Shown here piece after piece: positions 1-5,064 of a stretch of 5,064 nt of DNA. The notes beneath the pieces were generated by a model. It was given only the letters and a program-made list of their open reading frames with translations. It searched no databases and was not told the origin of the DNA. Source of the stretch: RZYP01 sp050256135 (GTDB lineage: Bacteria > Bacillota > Negativicutes > Acidaminococcales > Acidaminococcaceae); assembly GCA_050256135.1 (NCBI GenBank), contig JBFWIF010000121.1, forward strand, positions 1 to 5,064, read 5' to 3'. Made by a program: the position numbers and the translations under genes. Position 1 is the stretch's first letter. Each line of letters begins with the position of its first letter.

Positions 1-321
1 TTCCTGGAAGGGTTTTACGATGAAATGGTTGGCTCCCTTATTCACCGCTTCAAGTATTTTCAGCTCTTGTCCAAGCGCTGAAATCATTACAACTGGAATC
101 TGTTCGTCGATTTCTCTGATTTTTTCCAAAGCGCTGATTCCATCCATTTCAGGCATTGTGATATCCATCGTTATAATATCCGGTTGAAAGATGATATATT
201 TTTCAACTGCTTCTCGCCCATTTGTCGCTTCGGCAACCACTTCAAAACCGTTTTTTTCAAACAGCTTCTTTAAATTGATTCTGATAATCAGAGAATCATC
301 AACAATCATAATTTTGCGCAT
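1..321 (-). CDS. CheY-like response regulator receiver domain, C-terminus beyond the window edge
   Basis: The reverse strand reads from an ATG at 321-319 to the window edge, giving 107 residues starting MRKIMIVDDS. All receiver-domain landmarks are visible: the acidic pair D8-D9, the phospho-acceptor D53 in MDITMPEMDG, the switch Ser81 in ISA, and K103 in the KPF motif. By family knowledge, a sensor kinase phosphorylates Asp53 and the receiver then changes its partner binding. The start is supported by GGAGGT at 331-326, four bases before the ATG. A stand-alone CheY is about 120 residues, so only some 13 more would complete one; an output domain may instead follow outside the window. IDITMPEMDG-type receivers of this kind are common in stand-alone CheY proteins of Clostridia, but chemotaxis is not shown here. 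The gene lies 189 bp downstream of the truncated gene at 511 on the same strand; whether they share a transcript is unclear. Confidence 0.93.
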   Translation of the reverse strand, partial: MRKIMIVDDSLIIRINLKKLFEKNGFEVVAEATNGREAVEKYIIFQPDIITMDITMPEMDGISALEKIREIDEQIPVVMISALGQELKILEAVNKGANHFIVKPFQE

Positions 322-325
322 ACAA

Positions 326-331
326 ACCTCC
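326..331 (-). promoter_or_regulatory. Ribosome binding site of the CheY-like gene
   Basis: GGAGGT on the minus strand ends four bases before the ATG at 321. It is a near-perfect Shine-Dalgarno sequence and fixes the start of the receiver gene. Confidence 0.8.
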
Positions 332-350
332 GTCAATTGATTTAGCATAA

Positions 351-371
351 TTTACTTGTAAACACATATGT
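351..371. repeat. Adjacent small palindromes upstream of the CheY-like gene
   Basis: TTTACTTGTAAA (351-362) is a perfect 5-2-5 inverted repeat. It is followed at once by ACATATGT (364-371), a perfect 8-bp palindrome. They lie 30-50 bp upstream of the receiver gene's start, where a promoter or operator would be expected. Minus-strand hexamers nearby (TTACAT and TATGCT, 18 bp apart) are a weak possible promoter. Such short AT-rich palindromes also arise by chance, so an operator role is only a suggestion. Confidence 0.25.
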
Positions 372-464
372 AATCATATCGACTTGAGATTATTTGTGAA
401 ACCTGCAGAAGATTATGCTGAGATAAAATGCAGATTAAATATTTAAACAAAAAACCGGCAAAAG

Positions 465-498
465 AATTGCTATCGGGAATATCTTTATATTAGCAATT
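465..498 (-). terminator. Possible hairpin between the truncated gene and the CheY-like gene
   Basis: AATTGCTA (465-472) and TAGCAATT (491-498) form a perfect 8-bp inverted repeat with an 18-base loop. The hairpin begins 12 bases after the minus-strand stop at 511. Read on that strand it is followed by CTTTT, then GCCGG and a run of six T. The stem is AT-rich and the loop long, so it is a weak intrinsic terminator at best. It would separate the upstream gene from the receiver gene. Confidence 0.35.
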
Positions 499-510
499 AA
501 TGCTTAGTTA

Positions 511-876
511 TCAGCTCAACCTGCCATCAGCGACTCTTGTGAATCTGTCGGTAGTGAATTTATCAATCTTAGTAAGTTTTAAAACAGCGTATTCGTTATT
601 CAGCAGATTTTCACTGTAAACTCCGGCTTCTTCCATCAACACAATTGGCGCAAGTCGATAGTTAATGCAATATTCAAGAGTCATGTCAGTTAGGAAAACA
701 TCATTACCGCTTCGCCGGATGACGGCCTGCTCGACGCCGTCGAGTCTGGCCTTCTCCAGCATCGGAGCAAATGATTTTCCTAATGTGCTGGTTAAACCTG
801 CGTCAGATATGCTGATGGAGTAAATTGCGAAGATTTCGCCGGACTTATTTATCATCGGGAAGTGTAAGGTGTTCAT
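511..876 (-). CDS. Hypothetical protein, 5'-truncated remnant at the insertion sequence border
   Basis: The minus strand from the first available ATG (876) encodes 121 residues ending in VADGRLS and a TAA stop. I do not recognise the family. The protein is mixed alpha/beta in appearance, with no membrane segment, signal peptide or obvious catalytic motif. Three things argue that this ATG is not the true start. No ribosome site precedes it. The frame stays open upstream, reading ILSSRQISDISRINEV directly before the Met. It then continues without a start codon through 925 into the inverted repeat of the insertion sequence. The natural N-terminus has therefore probably been lost and the gene is likely a 3' remnant, covering about 511-925. 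Its neighbour on the same strand is a CheY-like receiver, so a signalling role is possible but is only guilt by association. Confidence 0.6.
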   Translation of the reverse strand: MNTLHFPMINKSGEIFAIYSISISDAGLTSTLGKSFAPMLEKARLDGVEQAVIRRSGNDVFLTDMTLEYCINYRLAPIVLMEEAGVYSENLLNNEYAVLKLTKIDKFTTDRFTRVADGRLS

Positions 877-925
877 AACTTCATTTATGCGCGAAATGTC
901 AGAAATCTGACGTGAACTTAGGATA

Positions 926-940
926 GGGGTTGCTGAATAA
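926..940 (+). repeat. Left terminal inverted repeat of the insertion sequence
   Basis: GGGGTTGCTGAATAA pairs with the reverse complement of 2492-2506 at 12 of 15 bases. It lies just beyond the 3' end of the transposase gene and would be bound and cut by the transposase. The frame of the truncated upstream gene runs into it. Confidence 0.75.
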
Positions 941-953
941 ACTCCGCTTTTCT

Positions 954-2387
954 TTAGGCAAACGCTAACTGCTCAGCAGCCAGCCAGCGGCAAATGAGCA
1001 AAATAATATCCCGGAGCCGTTTCTCCAGGTTCATCACCAGAAATGTCATGTGAATGGAGACTTCACTCGTGTTCTTGAGGCGCGTCATCACCCGGCTCAG
1101 CGTGTAGCATCGCTTGGCTTCACCGAATTTGCCCTCAACTGCGTTCCGTTCTCCTGCTTCTGACCGTTCCTGCCGCTTCTGTTCATCGTACAACTTCTTG
1201 TCTTTGGGCGGCCTGCCGAGGTTTGGTCCATTCATCCGGATGCCCAATCCTGCACAGTACTGGTGGTTCTTGCGATTTCGGTAGATCTTATCGGCCAGAA
1301 TACGTTCCGGGTAGCAGCCGTGACGCTCTCGGTATCGTTCAACCGCGGTCTGCAGATCTCCTGCTTCATTGAATGCGTTCCAGTCCAACTGCTCAACCAT
1401 GACGTAACCATTAACCATGCTGACCGATATCTTAGCGCCAAACTCCACATTAGCGGTTGCTTTACCCCGGACAATCGGCCTGATCCAAGGCTGGTGGATG
1501 TTGACAATGCGGTCCTCAACCTTGTGCTTTTTCTCTTGGTACATCTCCAGCTGCTGAAGATAGACATCCTGGACAGTCTGCCAATATTGCATTTGTCTGG
1601 CCGTCAGCCAGTTGCTGCTGTTTGAGAGAAGATTCTTGACCAGTTCGATGTCCCGCCGGACAAAACCCAGTTGCTCACGGATGGCACGCCGAATCTGCTT
1701 TTTGCGAGGTCTGCGGTTGCGGGCAAACCTCAGATAGAGCGTACGTGCTTTCTGACGATAGGTTCTCGGTTTCTTATCATCGGATCCTTTATGCAGATGG
1801 TCGATCAACTCTTCCAGTTTCACTCGACTGTCATTGAGCAGGGCGACATCGGTTGGAAAGTGAATATCAGCAGGCGCACAGGTCGCATCGAGAATCAAAG
1901 TTCCTTCATTGCTGGACTCTGGACTGTTTTCATCGGGTGTACCAGAATCGGCGCCGGCGTCACCATTATGGTTGTCTTCGTCTTTGCTTGCTTCAACAAT
2001 CAGGCGGTTGATTTCCACCATGATCTCCGGTGTCAGGCGCTTGCGGAAATAAGTCATCATGGATGTGTCAAAAGGTGCTCTGGCTGAAAAGCTATTCATA
2101 CCAATGAAAAACTGCATGTACGGGCTATCCAGAATGATCGCCAATGTTTCTTCGTCCGATAACTTCAACCGCTCCTTGATGATTAGGGATCCGATTGCCA
2201 TCCGGCAGGATTTGGCAGGGTTACCGACCTTCGGGTTGGCGAAAGTCTGGTGATAGAGATCTTCCAAACGAGCCCACGGTATAATTTGTGCTAGTTTGAC
2301 CCACCGGTTGTCCGGACTGAGCTGCGCGCCGATAAAACTATTAGGATTTTCATCAAAGCTAACTTGTTTCGTCTTCTTCTCGTACAT
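954..2387 (-). CDS. DDE transposase, IS5/IS1182 type, intact
   Basis: This 477-residue protein cuts and rejoins the ends of its element. Numbered from the ATG at 2387, residues about 50-100 form the InsH-like N-terminal domain (DUF772 type: PAKSCRMAIGSLIIKERLKLS followed by the FFIG segment). The DDE triad is D167 in LILDATC, D366 in ILADKIYRNR and E418 in RNAVEGKFGEAKR, which matches the typical RN-VEG-FG--KR signature. A strongly acidic, low-complexity stretch (about 133-163, rich in D, E, N, G, S) separates the N-terminal domain from the first Asp. A long basic and coiled segment (about 205-300) lies between the first and second catalytic Asp. I chose the ATG at 2387 because AGGAG (2399-2395) sits seven bases upstream. 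A TTG at 2459 would add 24 residues but overlaps the apparent promoter. No frameshift or stop is seen, so the element may still be active. Assignment to IS5 rather than IS1182 is uncertain. Confidence 0.92.
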   Translation of the reverse strand: MYEKKTKQVSFDENPNSFIGAQLSPDNRWVKLAQIIPWARLEDLYHQTFANPKVGNPAKSCRMAIGSLIIKERLKLSDEETLAIILDSPYMQFFIGMNSFSARAPFDTSMMTYFRKRLTPEIMVEINRLIVEASKDEDNHNGDAGADSGTPDENSPESSNEGTLILDATCAPADIHFPTDVALLNDSRVKLEELIDHLHKGSDDKKPRTYRQKARTLYLRFARNRRPRKKQIRRAIREQLGFVRRDIELVKNLLSNSSNWLTARQMQYWQTVQDVYLQQLEMYQEKKHKVEDRIVNIHQPWIRPIVRGKATANVEFGAKISVSMVNGYVMVEQLDWNAFNEAGDLQTAVERYRERHGCYPERILADKIYRNRKNHQYCAGLGIRMNGPNLGRPPKDKKLYDEQKRQERSEAGERNAVEGKFGEAKRCYTLSRVMTRLKNTSEVSIHMTFLVMNLEKRLRDIILLICRWLAAEQLAFA

Positions 2388-2394
2388 TTTGACT

Positions 2395-2399
2395 CTCCT
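2395..2399 (-). promoter_or_regulatory. Ribosome binding site deciding the transposase start
   Basis: AGGAG on the minus strand lies seven bases before the ATG at 2387. The upstream TTG at 2459 has no comparable site, so this favours the 477-residue form over a 501-residue form. Confidence 0.7.
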
Positions 2400-2419
2400 G
2401 ATGCAAGGATTTTGAAGGT

Positions 2420-2447
2420 TTGACGGGTTTTTCTCTGCACCTATTAT
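2420..2447 (+). promoter_or_regulatory. Candidate outward promoter from the insertion sequence into the sugar operon
   Basis: TTGACG (2420-2425) and TATTAT (2442-2447) match the sigma-A -35 and -10 consensus at five of six bases each, with a 16-bp spacer. Transcription would begin near 2454 and run out of the element into the permease operon. Because the native promoter region of that operon is missing, this is the only upstream promoter visible for it. Not shown experimentally; the match is judged by eye. Confidence 0.5.
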
Positions 2448-2451
2448 ATCA
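2443..2451 (-). promoter_or_regulatory. Candidate extended -10 promoter of the transposase
   Basis: On the minus strand TATAAT (2448-2443) is preceded by TGA, giving a TGn extended -10 element. No good -35 hexamer is visible at 17 bp (AAGCAT). It lies about 55 bases upstream of the transposase ATG and shares its A/T core with the outward promoter on the other strand. Confidence 0.5.
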
Positions 2452-2465
2452 TTTACCAACCTGAA

Positions 2466-3293
2466 ATGCTTGATATACCTACGTTTCTTACTTGTTCAGC
2501 AGTCCCTAAGTTAGGTATTTTTAATAGTCCGTGGGCCGGATTGGCGAATTTCAAATTTTTGTTTGGCTCAGGCAATGCTTGGATTATTACGAGAAACACA
2601 ATACTATATAATGTAGCTTTTATCATTATTGGTACGGTTGTGCCAATTGCCGCAGCTATCCTCTTCAATAGCATTCAAAGGCCTTTTGCTAAGAAATTTT
2701 ATCAGACAAGTATTCTCCTGCCATATTTGATGTCAATGGTTGTTGTAAGTTATCTTACTTTTGCCTTTTTAAGTGCGGATACCGGATATGTTAACAAAAC
2801 TATATTACCAATGTTGGGTAATTCTGAATCGATAAATTTTTATCAGGAGAAGAAGTACTGGCCTTATATTCTAATTTTTGTTAATCAATGGAAATCACTT
2901 GGGTTCGGTATGGTTATATACCTTGCCAGTATTCTTGGCATTAGCCCGGATCTCTACGAAGCGGCAAAGGTTGATGGAGCCGGCCAGTGGAAACAAATAA
3001 TTTACATCACTCTGCCTTCTCTTAAACCAACTATTATTACTCTCTTCGTTTTAAACATGGGAAGAATGTTCTATTCGGATTTCGGGTTGTTTTATCAGGT
3101 GCCGCGAAATTCCGGCATGCTCTACGATGTTACGATGACAATTGATGTGTACGTGTATAACGCTCTGATGGGCAGAAATAATATGGGTATGTCTTCCGCT
3201 GCTGGTTTTTATCAATCAATTGTAGGTTTTGCGATGGTTATACTATCGAATATGCTGATCAGAAAACTCAGCAGAGAAGACGCTTTGTTTTAA
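2466..3293 (+). CDS. ABC sugar permease, LplB/YteP type, N-terminus replaced at the insertion sequence border
   Basis: This is one of two membrane subunits of a CUT1-type importer for complex oligosaccharides. The family block GIFNSPWAGLANFKFLF lies at 17-33. Membrane segments lie near 46-68, 83-103, 133-158, 186-200 and 240-262. The EAA loop that docks the ATPase is EAAKVDGAGQ...ITLPSLKP, with E165, G171 and P184. LplB-type proteins usually have some 40-60 residues before the GSPW block, including the first membrane helix; these are absent. Residues 1 to about 14, MLDIPTFLTC and on, are translated from the end of the insertion sequence, and native sequence begins around KLGIF. The ATG at 2466 is in frame but has no ribosome site, so expression is doubtful. 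It precedes the second permease by ten bases. A non-functional remnant is as likely as a hybrid protein. Confidence 0.85.
   Translation: MLDIPTFLTCSAVPKLGIFNSPWAGLANFKFLFGSGNAWIITRNTILYNVAFIIIGTVVPIAAAILFNSIQRPFAKKFYQTSILLPYLMSMVVVSYLTFAFLSADTGYVNKTILPMLGNSESINFYQEKKYWPYILIFVNQWKSLGFGMVIYLASILGISPDLYEAAKVDGAGQWKQIIYITLPSLKPTIITLFVLNMGRMFYSDFGLFYQVPRNSGMLYDVTMTIDVYVYNALMGRNNMGMSSAAGFYQSIVGFAMVILSNMLIRKLSREDALF
2492..2506 (-). repeat. Right terminal inverted repeat of the insertion sequence
   Basis: TTGTTCAGCAGTCCC is the partner of the left repeat at 926-940, with 12 of 15 bases matching in inverted orientation. It lies upstream of the transposase gene and marks where the permease sequence begins. 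Confidence 0.75.
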
Positions 3294-3297
3294 GGAG
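3291..3297 (+). promoter_or_regulatory. Ribosome site overlapping the stop of the first permease
   Basis: TAAGGAG joins the TAA stop of the first permease to GGAG, six bases before the ATG at 3304. This tight arrangement suggests coupled translation of the two permease subunits and fixes the second start. Confidence 0.75.
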
Positions 3298-3303
3298 AAT
3301 AAC

Positions 3304-4197
3304 ATGAGTCTAAAAAATCAAGATGCTCGTGGGTTCAGGATTGCCGCTCACATAAGCATGATGTTCTTTTCCATATTGGCGATCTTACCATTTTTCCTAT
3401 TAATAATGGCGTCCTTCACTGATGAACAAGAGGCCGTGTTGAATGGCTACAAGTTTATACCAGTGAAATTCAGTGTGCGAGCTTATGAATATGTACTGCA
3501 AAACTGGGATCAGATTGGTCGTGCTTATGGGGTTACGATCATTGTTACCGTAGTCGGTACGGCCCTGGCGATTCTGCTTGTCAGTATGTTGGCCTATGGA
3601 TTGTCGCAAAAAGACATCAAAGGCGTTAAGATCATATTTATACTTGTTTTGTTTACTATGCTATTTAATGGCGGCATTGTCCCGACATATTATGTTTATA
3701 CGAATATTCTCAAGGTGAAAAACACCCTCTTCGGACTGATTTTGCCAAACCTCTTGATGAATGGATTTACGGTTATTCTGGTGAAAAATTATTTCCAGCA
3801 TAATATTCCCAAAGAAATGACGGAAGCCGCGGAAATGGACGGTGCTGGGCAGTTCAGTGTTTTCTTCCGTTTTGTTATGCCTCTTTCTACCCCGATTCTG
3901 GCCACAATTGGTTTGCTGACAGGTGTTATTTATTGGAATGATTGGACAAATGGCCTGTACTATATTACTGATGAAAAATTATTCAGCGTACAGCAGCTGC
4001 TTAATAGAATGAACGAGAATATTATGTTTATGGCAAATAACGCCAGTAATCTTGGATCTGCCAGTTTGGTAAATCTGCCTACTGCTACTATGCGTATGGC
4101 CATAGCTGTTGTAGCTATTCTGCCGGTAGTAATAATCTATCCATTTTTTCAGAAGTTTTTCGCAAAAGGTATTGCTATGGGTGCTGTAAAAGGATAA
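3304..4197 (+). CDS. ABC sugar permease, LplC/YtcP type, intact
   Basis: This second membrane subunit of the CUT1-type importer is complete at 297 residues, the usual length for the family. Six membrane segments can be placed near 14-36, 76-99, 108-126, 138-160, 196-214 and 263-283. The region just after the first, MASFTDEQEAVLNGYKF, resembles the early extracytoplasmic segment of LplC/YtcP proteins. The EAA loop reads EMTEAAEMDGAGQ...FVMPLSTP, with E174, G180 and P193, and contacts the ATPase. The C-terminus QKFFAKGIAMGAVKG is the typical ending of LplC/YtcP proteins. The start is set by GGAG six bases upstream, overlapping the stop of its partner. The next gene begins 18 bases after the stop, so all three form one operon. 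Related pairs carry oligosaccharides such as rhamnogalacturonan fragments; here the substrate is inferred from the adjoining rhamnosidase. Confidence 0.95.
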   Translation: MSLKNQDARGFRIAAHISMMFFSILAILPFFLLIMASFTDEQEAVLNGYKFIPVKFSVRAYEYVLQNWDQIGRAYGVTIIVTVVGTALAILLVSMLAYGLSQKDIKGVKIIFILVLFTMLFNGGIVPTYYVYTNILKVKNTLFGLILPNLLMNGFTVILVKNYFQHNIPKEMTEAAEMDGAGQFSVFFRFVMPLSTPILATIGLLTGVIYWNDWTNGLYYITDEKLFSVQQLLNRMNENIMFMANNASNLGSASLVNLPTATMRMAIAVVAILPVVIIYPFFQKFFAKGIAMGAVKG

Positions 4198-4203
4198 TTA
4201 TTT

Positions 4204-4208
4204 GGAGG
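4204..4208 (+). promoter_or_regulatory. Ribosome binding site of the rhamnosidase gene
   Basis: GGAGG lies seven bases before the ATG at 4216. It defines the start of a gene that runs off the window without a stop codon. Confidence 0.75.
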
Positions 4209-4215
4209 TTCTTCA

Positions 4216-5064
4216 ATGGAAATATATGACATTCAAATCAACCACGTAGATAAACCAGTCGGCTTTTATATGCCTGAAAATCCCGTGATTAGCTATAAGA
4301 TATCGGGCGCTCAAGGGCTCAAACAGAAGAATGTGCGAATATCAGTATACGATGAAGCGGCACCGGCGACAGCGATTTACGACAGTGGGTTAATGTATGA
4401 CTCGCAAGCTGTATATGAACTGCCCGTTAATCTGAAACCACGCACGAGATATTTCGTGAAGCTGCAGATTGAATCAGATATCGGTGAGCAAGCTTCAGCT
4501 CAAACCTATTTTGAAACCGGCAAAAGTACCGAGCCTTGGAAGGCTGAGTGGATTACCGTCGGGGCTGAGATTAAGGATGAAGCCGTACCTGTTCTTGGGC
4601 AAGTATTTACTGTTTCAGAAGAAATCAGCCAAGCTCGTATGTATATTGCCAGTGCCGGTTTATTTCGTGTAGAAATTAATGATAGTAAGACTGGAGATGA
4701 ATATCTAACACCATATTGTAATGACTATTCATCGTGGATGCAGGTAATAACATATGATGTTACCGAACAGTTGAAACCTGGAAATAATATTATTGATGTG
4801 ACGCTGGCAAATGGCTGGTACAAGGGCAGATTTGGCCTTGAAGGTAATCATAACCTGTATGGAGACACATTGGGTCTGTTGCTTGAACTACATATCGAAT
4901 ACAGTAATGGTAAGCATGAGGTTATCGCAAGTGATCAGAGCTGGTATGCACGTAGAAGCCCTTATACGAGCGCGGAAATATACGATGGAGTTGTCCTTGA
5001 TTATACTCGTGATCGCCAAACAAAATTTACAGCAGATTCTGTAAAATTACTCGATTCTGATTTA
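4216..5064 (+). CDS. Bacterial alpha-L-rhamnosidase (GH78 type), N-terminal 283 residues; 3' end beyond the window
   Basis: The frame is open from the ATG at 4216 to the window edge, giving 283 residues beginning MEIYDIQINH. Residues about 1-102 resemble the N-terminal immunoglobulin-like domain of GH78 rhamnosidases, ending in the TYFETG strand. After WKAEWI (108-113) follows the Bac_rhamnosid_N beta-sandwich domain. It holds ASAGLFRVEIND (145-156), TPYCNDYSSWMQVITYDVT (165-183) and the characteristic LANGWYKG (197-204), then EIYDG at 254-258. The catalytic six-hairpin domain, with its acidic residues, lies beyond the window, so activity cannot be judged; full-length members are about 850-1000 residues. 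Known members remove terminal alpha-L-rhamnose from glycosides and pectin oligosaccharides. No signal peptide is present, so the enzyme should work in the cytoplasm on what the upstream permeases import. It starts 18 bases after the second permease. Confidence 0.92.
   Translation, partial: MEIYDIQINHVDKPVGFYMPENPVISYKISGAQGLKQKNVRISVYDEAAPATAIYDSGLMYDSQAVYELPVNLKPRTRYFVKLQIESDIGEQASAQTYFETGKSTEPWKAEWITVGAEIKDEAVPVLGQVFTVSEEISQARMYIASAGLFRVEINDSKTGDEYLTPYCNDYSSWMQVITYDVTEQLKPGNNIIDVTLANGWYKGRFGLEGNHNLYGDTLGLLLELHIEYSNGKHEVIASDQSWYARRSPYTSAEIYDGVVLDYTRDRQTKFTADSVKLLDSDL

Larger units (their letters stand above)
926..2506. mobile_element. Complete insertion sequence, IS5/IS1182 type, about 1.58 kb
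   Basis: The left end GGGGTTGCTGAATAA (926-940) matches the reverse complement of the right end TTGTTCAGCAGTCCC (2492-2506) at 12 of 15 positions, with the core TGCTGAA identical. Between them lies a single full-length transposase on the minus strand. Its stop is 13 bases from the left repeat and its start about 100 bases from the right repeat. The length and one-gene layout fit IS5/IS1182 elements. TTAGG occurs just outside each end (918-922 and 2511-2515) but is offset from the repeat borders, so a target duplication is not secure. By eye the element is richer in G+C than the flanking permease genes, consistent with a separate origin. The exact ends could shift by a few bases. Confidence 0.85.

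Noticed and set aside
465..498. A strong intrinsic terminator or a riboswitch before the CheY-like gene
   Set aside because: The inverted repeat is only 8 bp, AT-rich with an 18-base loop and no immediate T-run, and no conserved riboswitch core is visible. It is kept only as a weak possible terminator.
1671..2087. Open plus-strand frame of 138 codons opposite the transposase
   Set aside because: It lies wholly antisense to the well-supported DDE transposase, has no ribosome site, and its translation resembles no protein. The same holds for plus-strand frames at 1263-1625 and 2059-2253 and the minus-strand frame at 1232-1567.
2388..2459. Longer transposase starting at TTG 2459
   Set aside because: The extra 24 residues overlap the -10 element, lack a ribosome site and do not resemble a transposase N-terminus, while the ATG at 2387 has AGGAG at the right distance.
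2453..2674. Open minus-strand frame of 73 codons over the permease start
   Set aside because: It is antisense to clear permease coding sequence and crosses the right end of the insertion sequence, so it is a chance frame.
3400..3609. Open minus-strand frame of 69 codons
   Set aside because: It is antisense to the intact LplC-type permease, with no ribosome site or recognisable product.
4469..5044. Two short plus-strand frames (4469-4672 and 4811-5044)
   Set aside because: Both lie in another frame within the rhamnosidase gene, whose own frame shows clear family motifs over its whole length.
1..5064. A CRISPR array, tRNA/rRNA gene, phage gene or novel defence system
   Set aside because: No regularly spaced repeats, no tRNA-like cloverleaf and no nuclease, reverse transcriptase or toxin-like motifs were seen; the content is explained by signalling, an insertion sequence and a sugar operon.

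Overview
The window looks like chromosomal DNA of a Gram-positive, low-to-moderate G+C anaerobe of the Firmicutes (Clostridia-like). The signs are strong GGAGG-type ribosome sites, sigma-A-like promoter hexamers, an LplB/LplC-type sugar permease pair and a cytoplasmic GH78-type rhamnosidase. This placement is inferred from gene content; no marker gene is present.

Layout. (1) Positions 1-925, minus strand: the N-terminal 107 residues of a CheY-like receiver protein, running off the left edge, and upstream of it the 3' part of a gene of unknown function whose frame has no natural start before it meets a mobile element. (2) About 926-2506: a complete insertion sequence of about 1.58 kb with imperfect 15-bp terminal inverted repeats and one intact minus-strand DDE transposase of the IS5/IS1182 type (477 aa from its best start). 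(3) About 2507-5064, plus strand: an operon of an LplB-type permease lacking its normal N-terminus, an intact LplC-type permease, and the first 283 codons of a bacterial alpha-L-rhamnosidase.

How the genes work together. The two permeases should form the membrane channel of a CUT1 ABC importer for complex oligosaccharides. The tightly linked rhamnosidase has no signal peptide and so would act on imported rhamnosides, possibly pectin (rhamnogalacturonan) fragments. The solute-binding protein and the ATPase are not in view. In this family the binding protein is often encoded nearby and the ATPase is often shared and encoded elsewhere.

The most interesting place is the insertion sequence. The genes on its two sides point away from each other and both have lost their 5' ends at its borders. 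That cannot come from one clean insertion; it implies an adjacent deletion, recombination between copies, or a misjoined assembly. The permease-side end also carries a good outward promoter and an in-frame ATG, so the element could be driving the remaining sugar operon. I found no RNA gene, CRISPR array, or clear new defence or other novel system.
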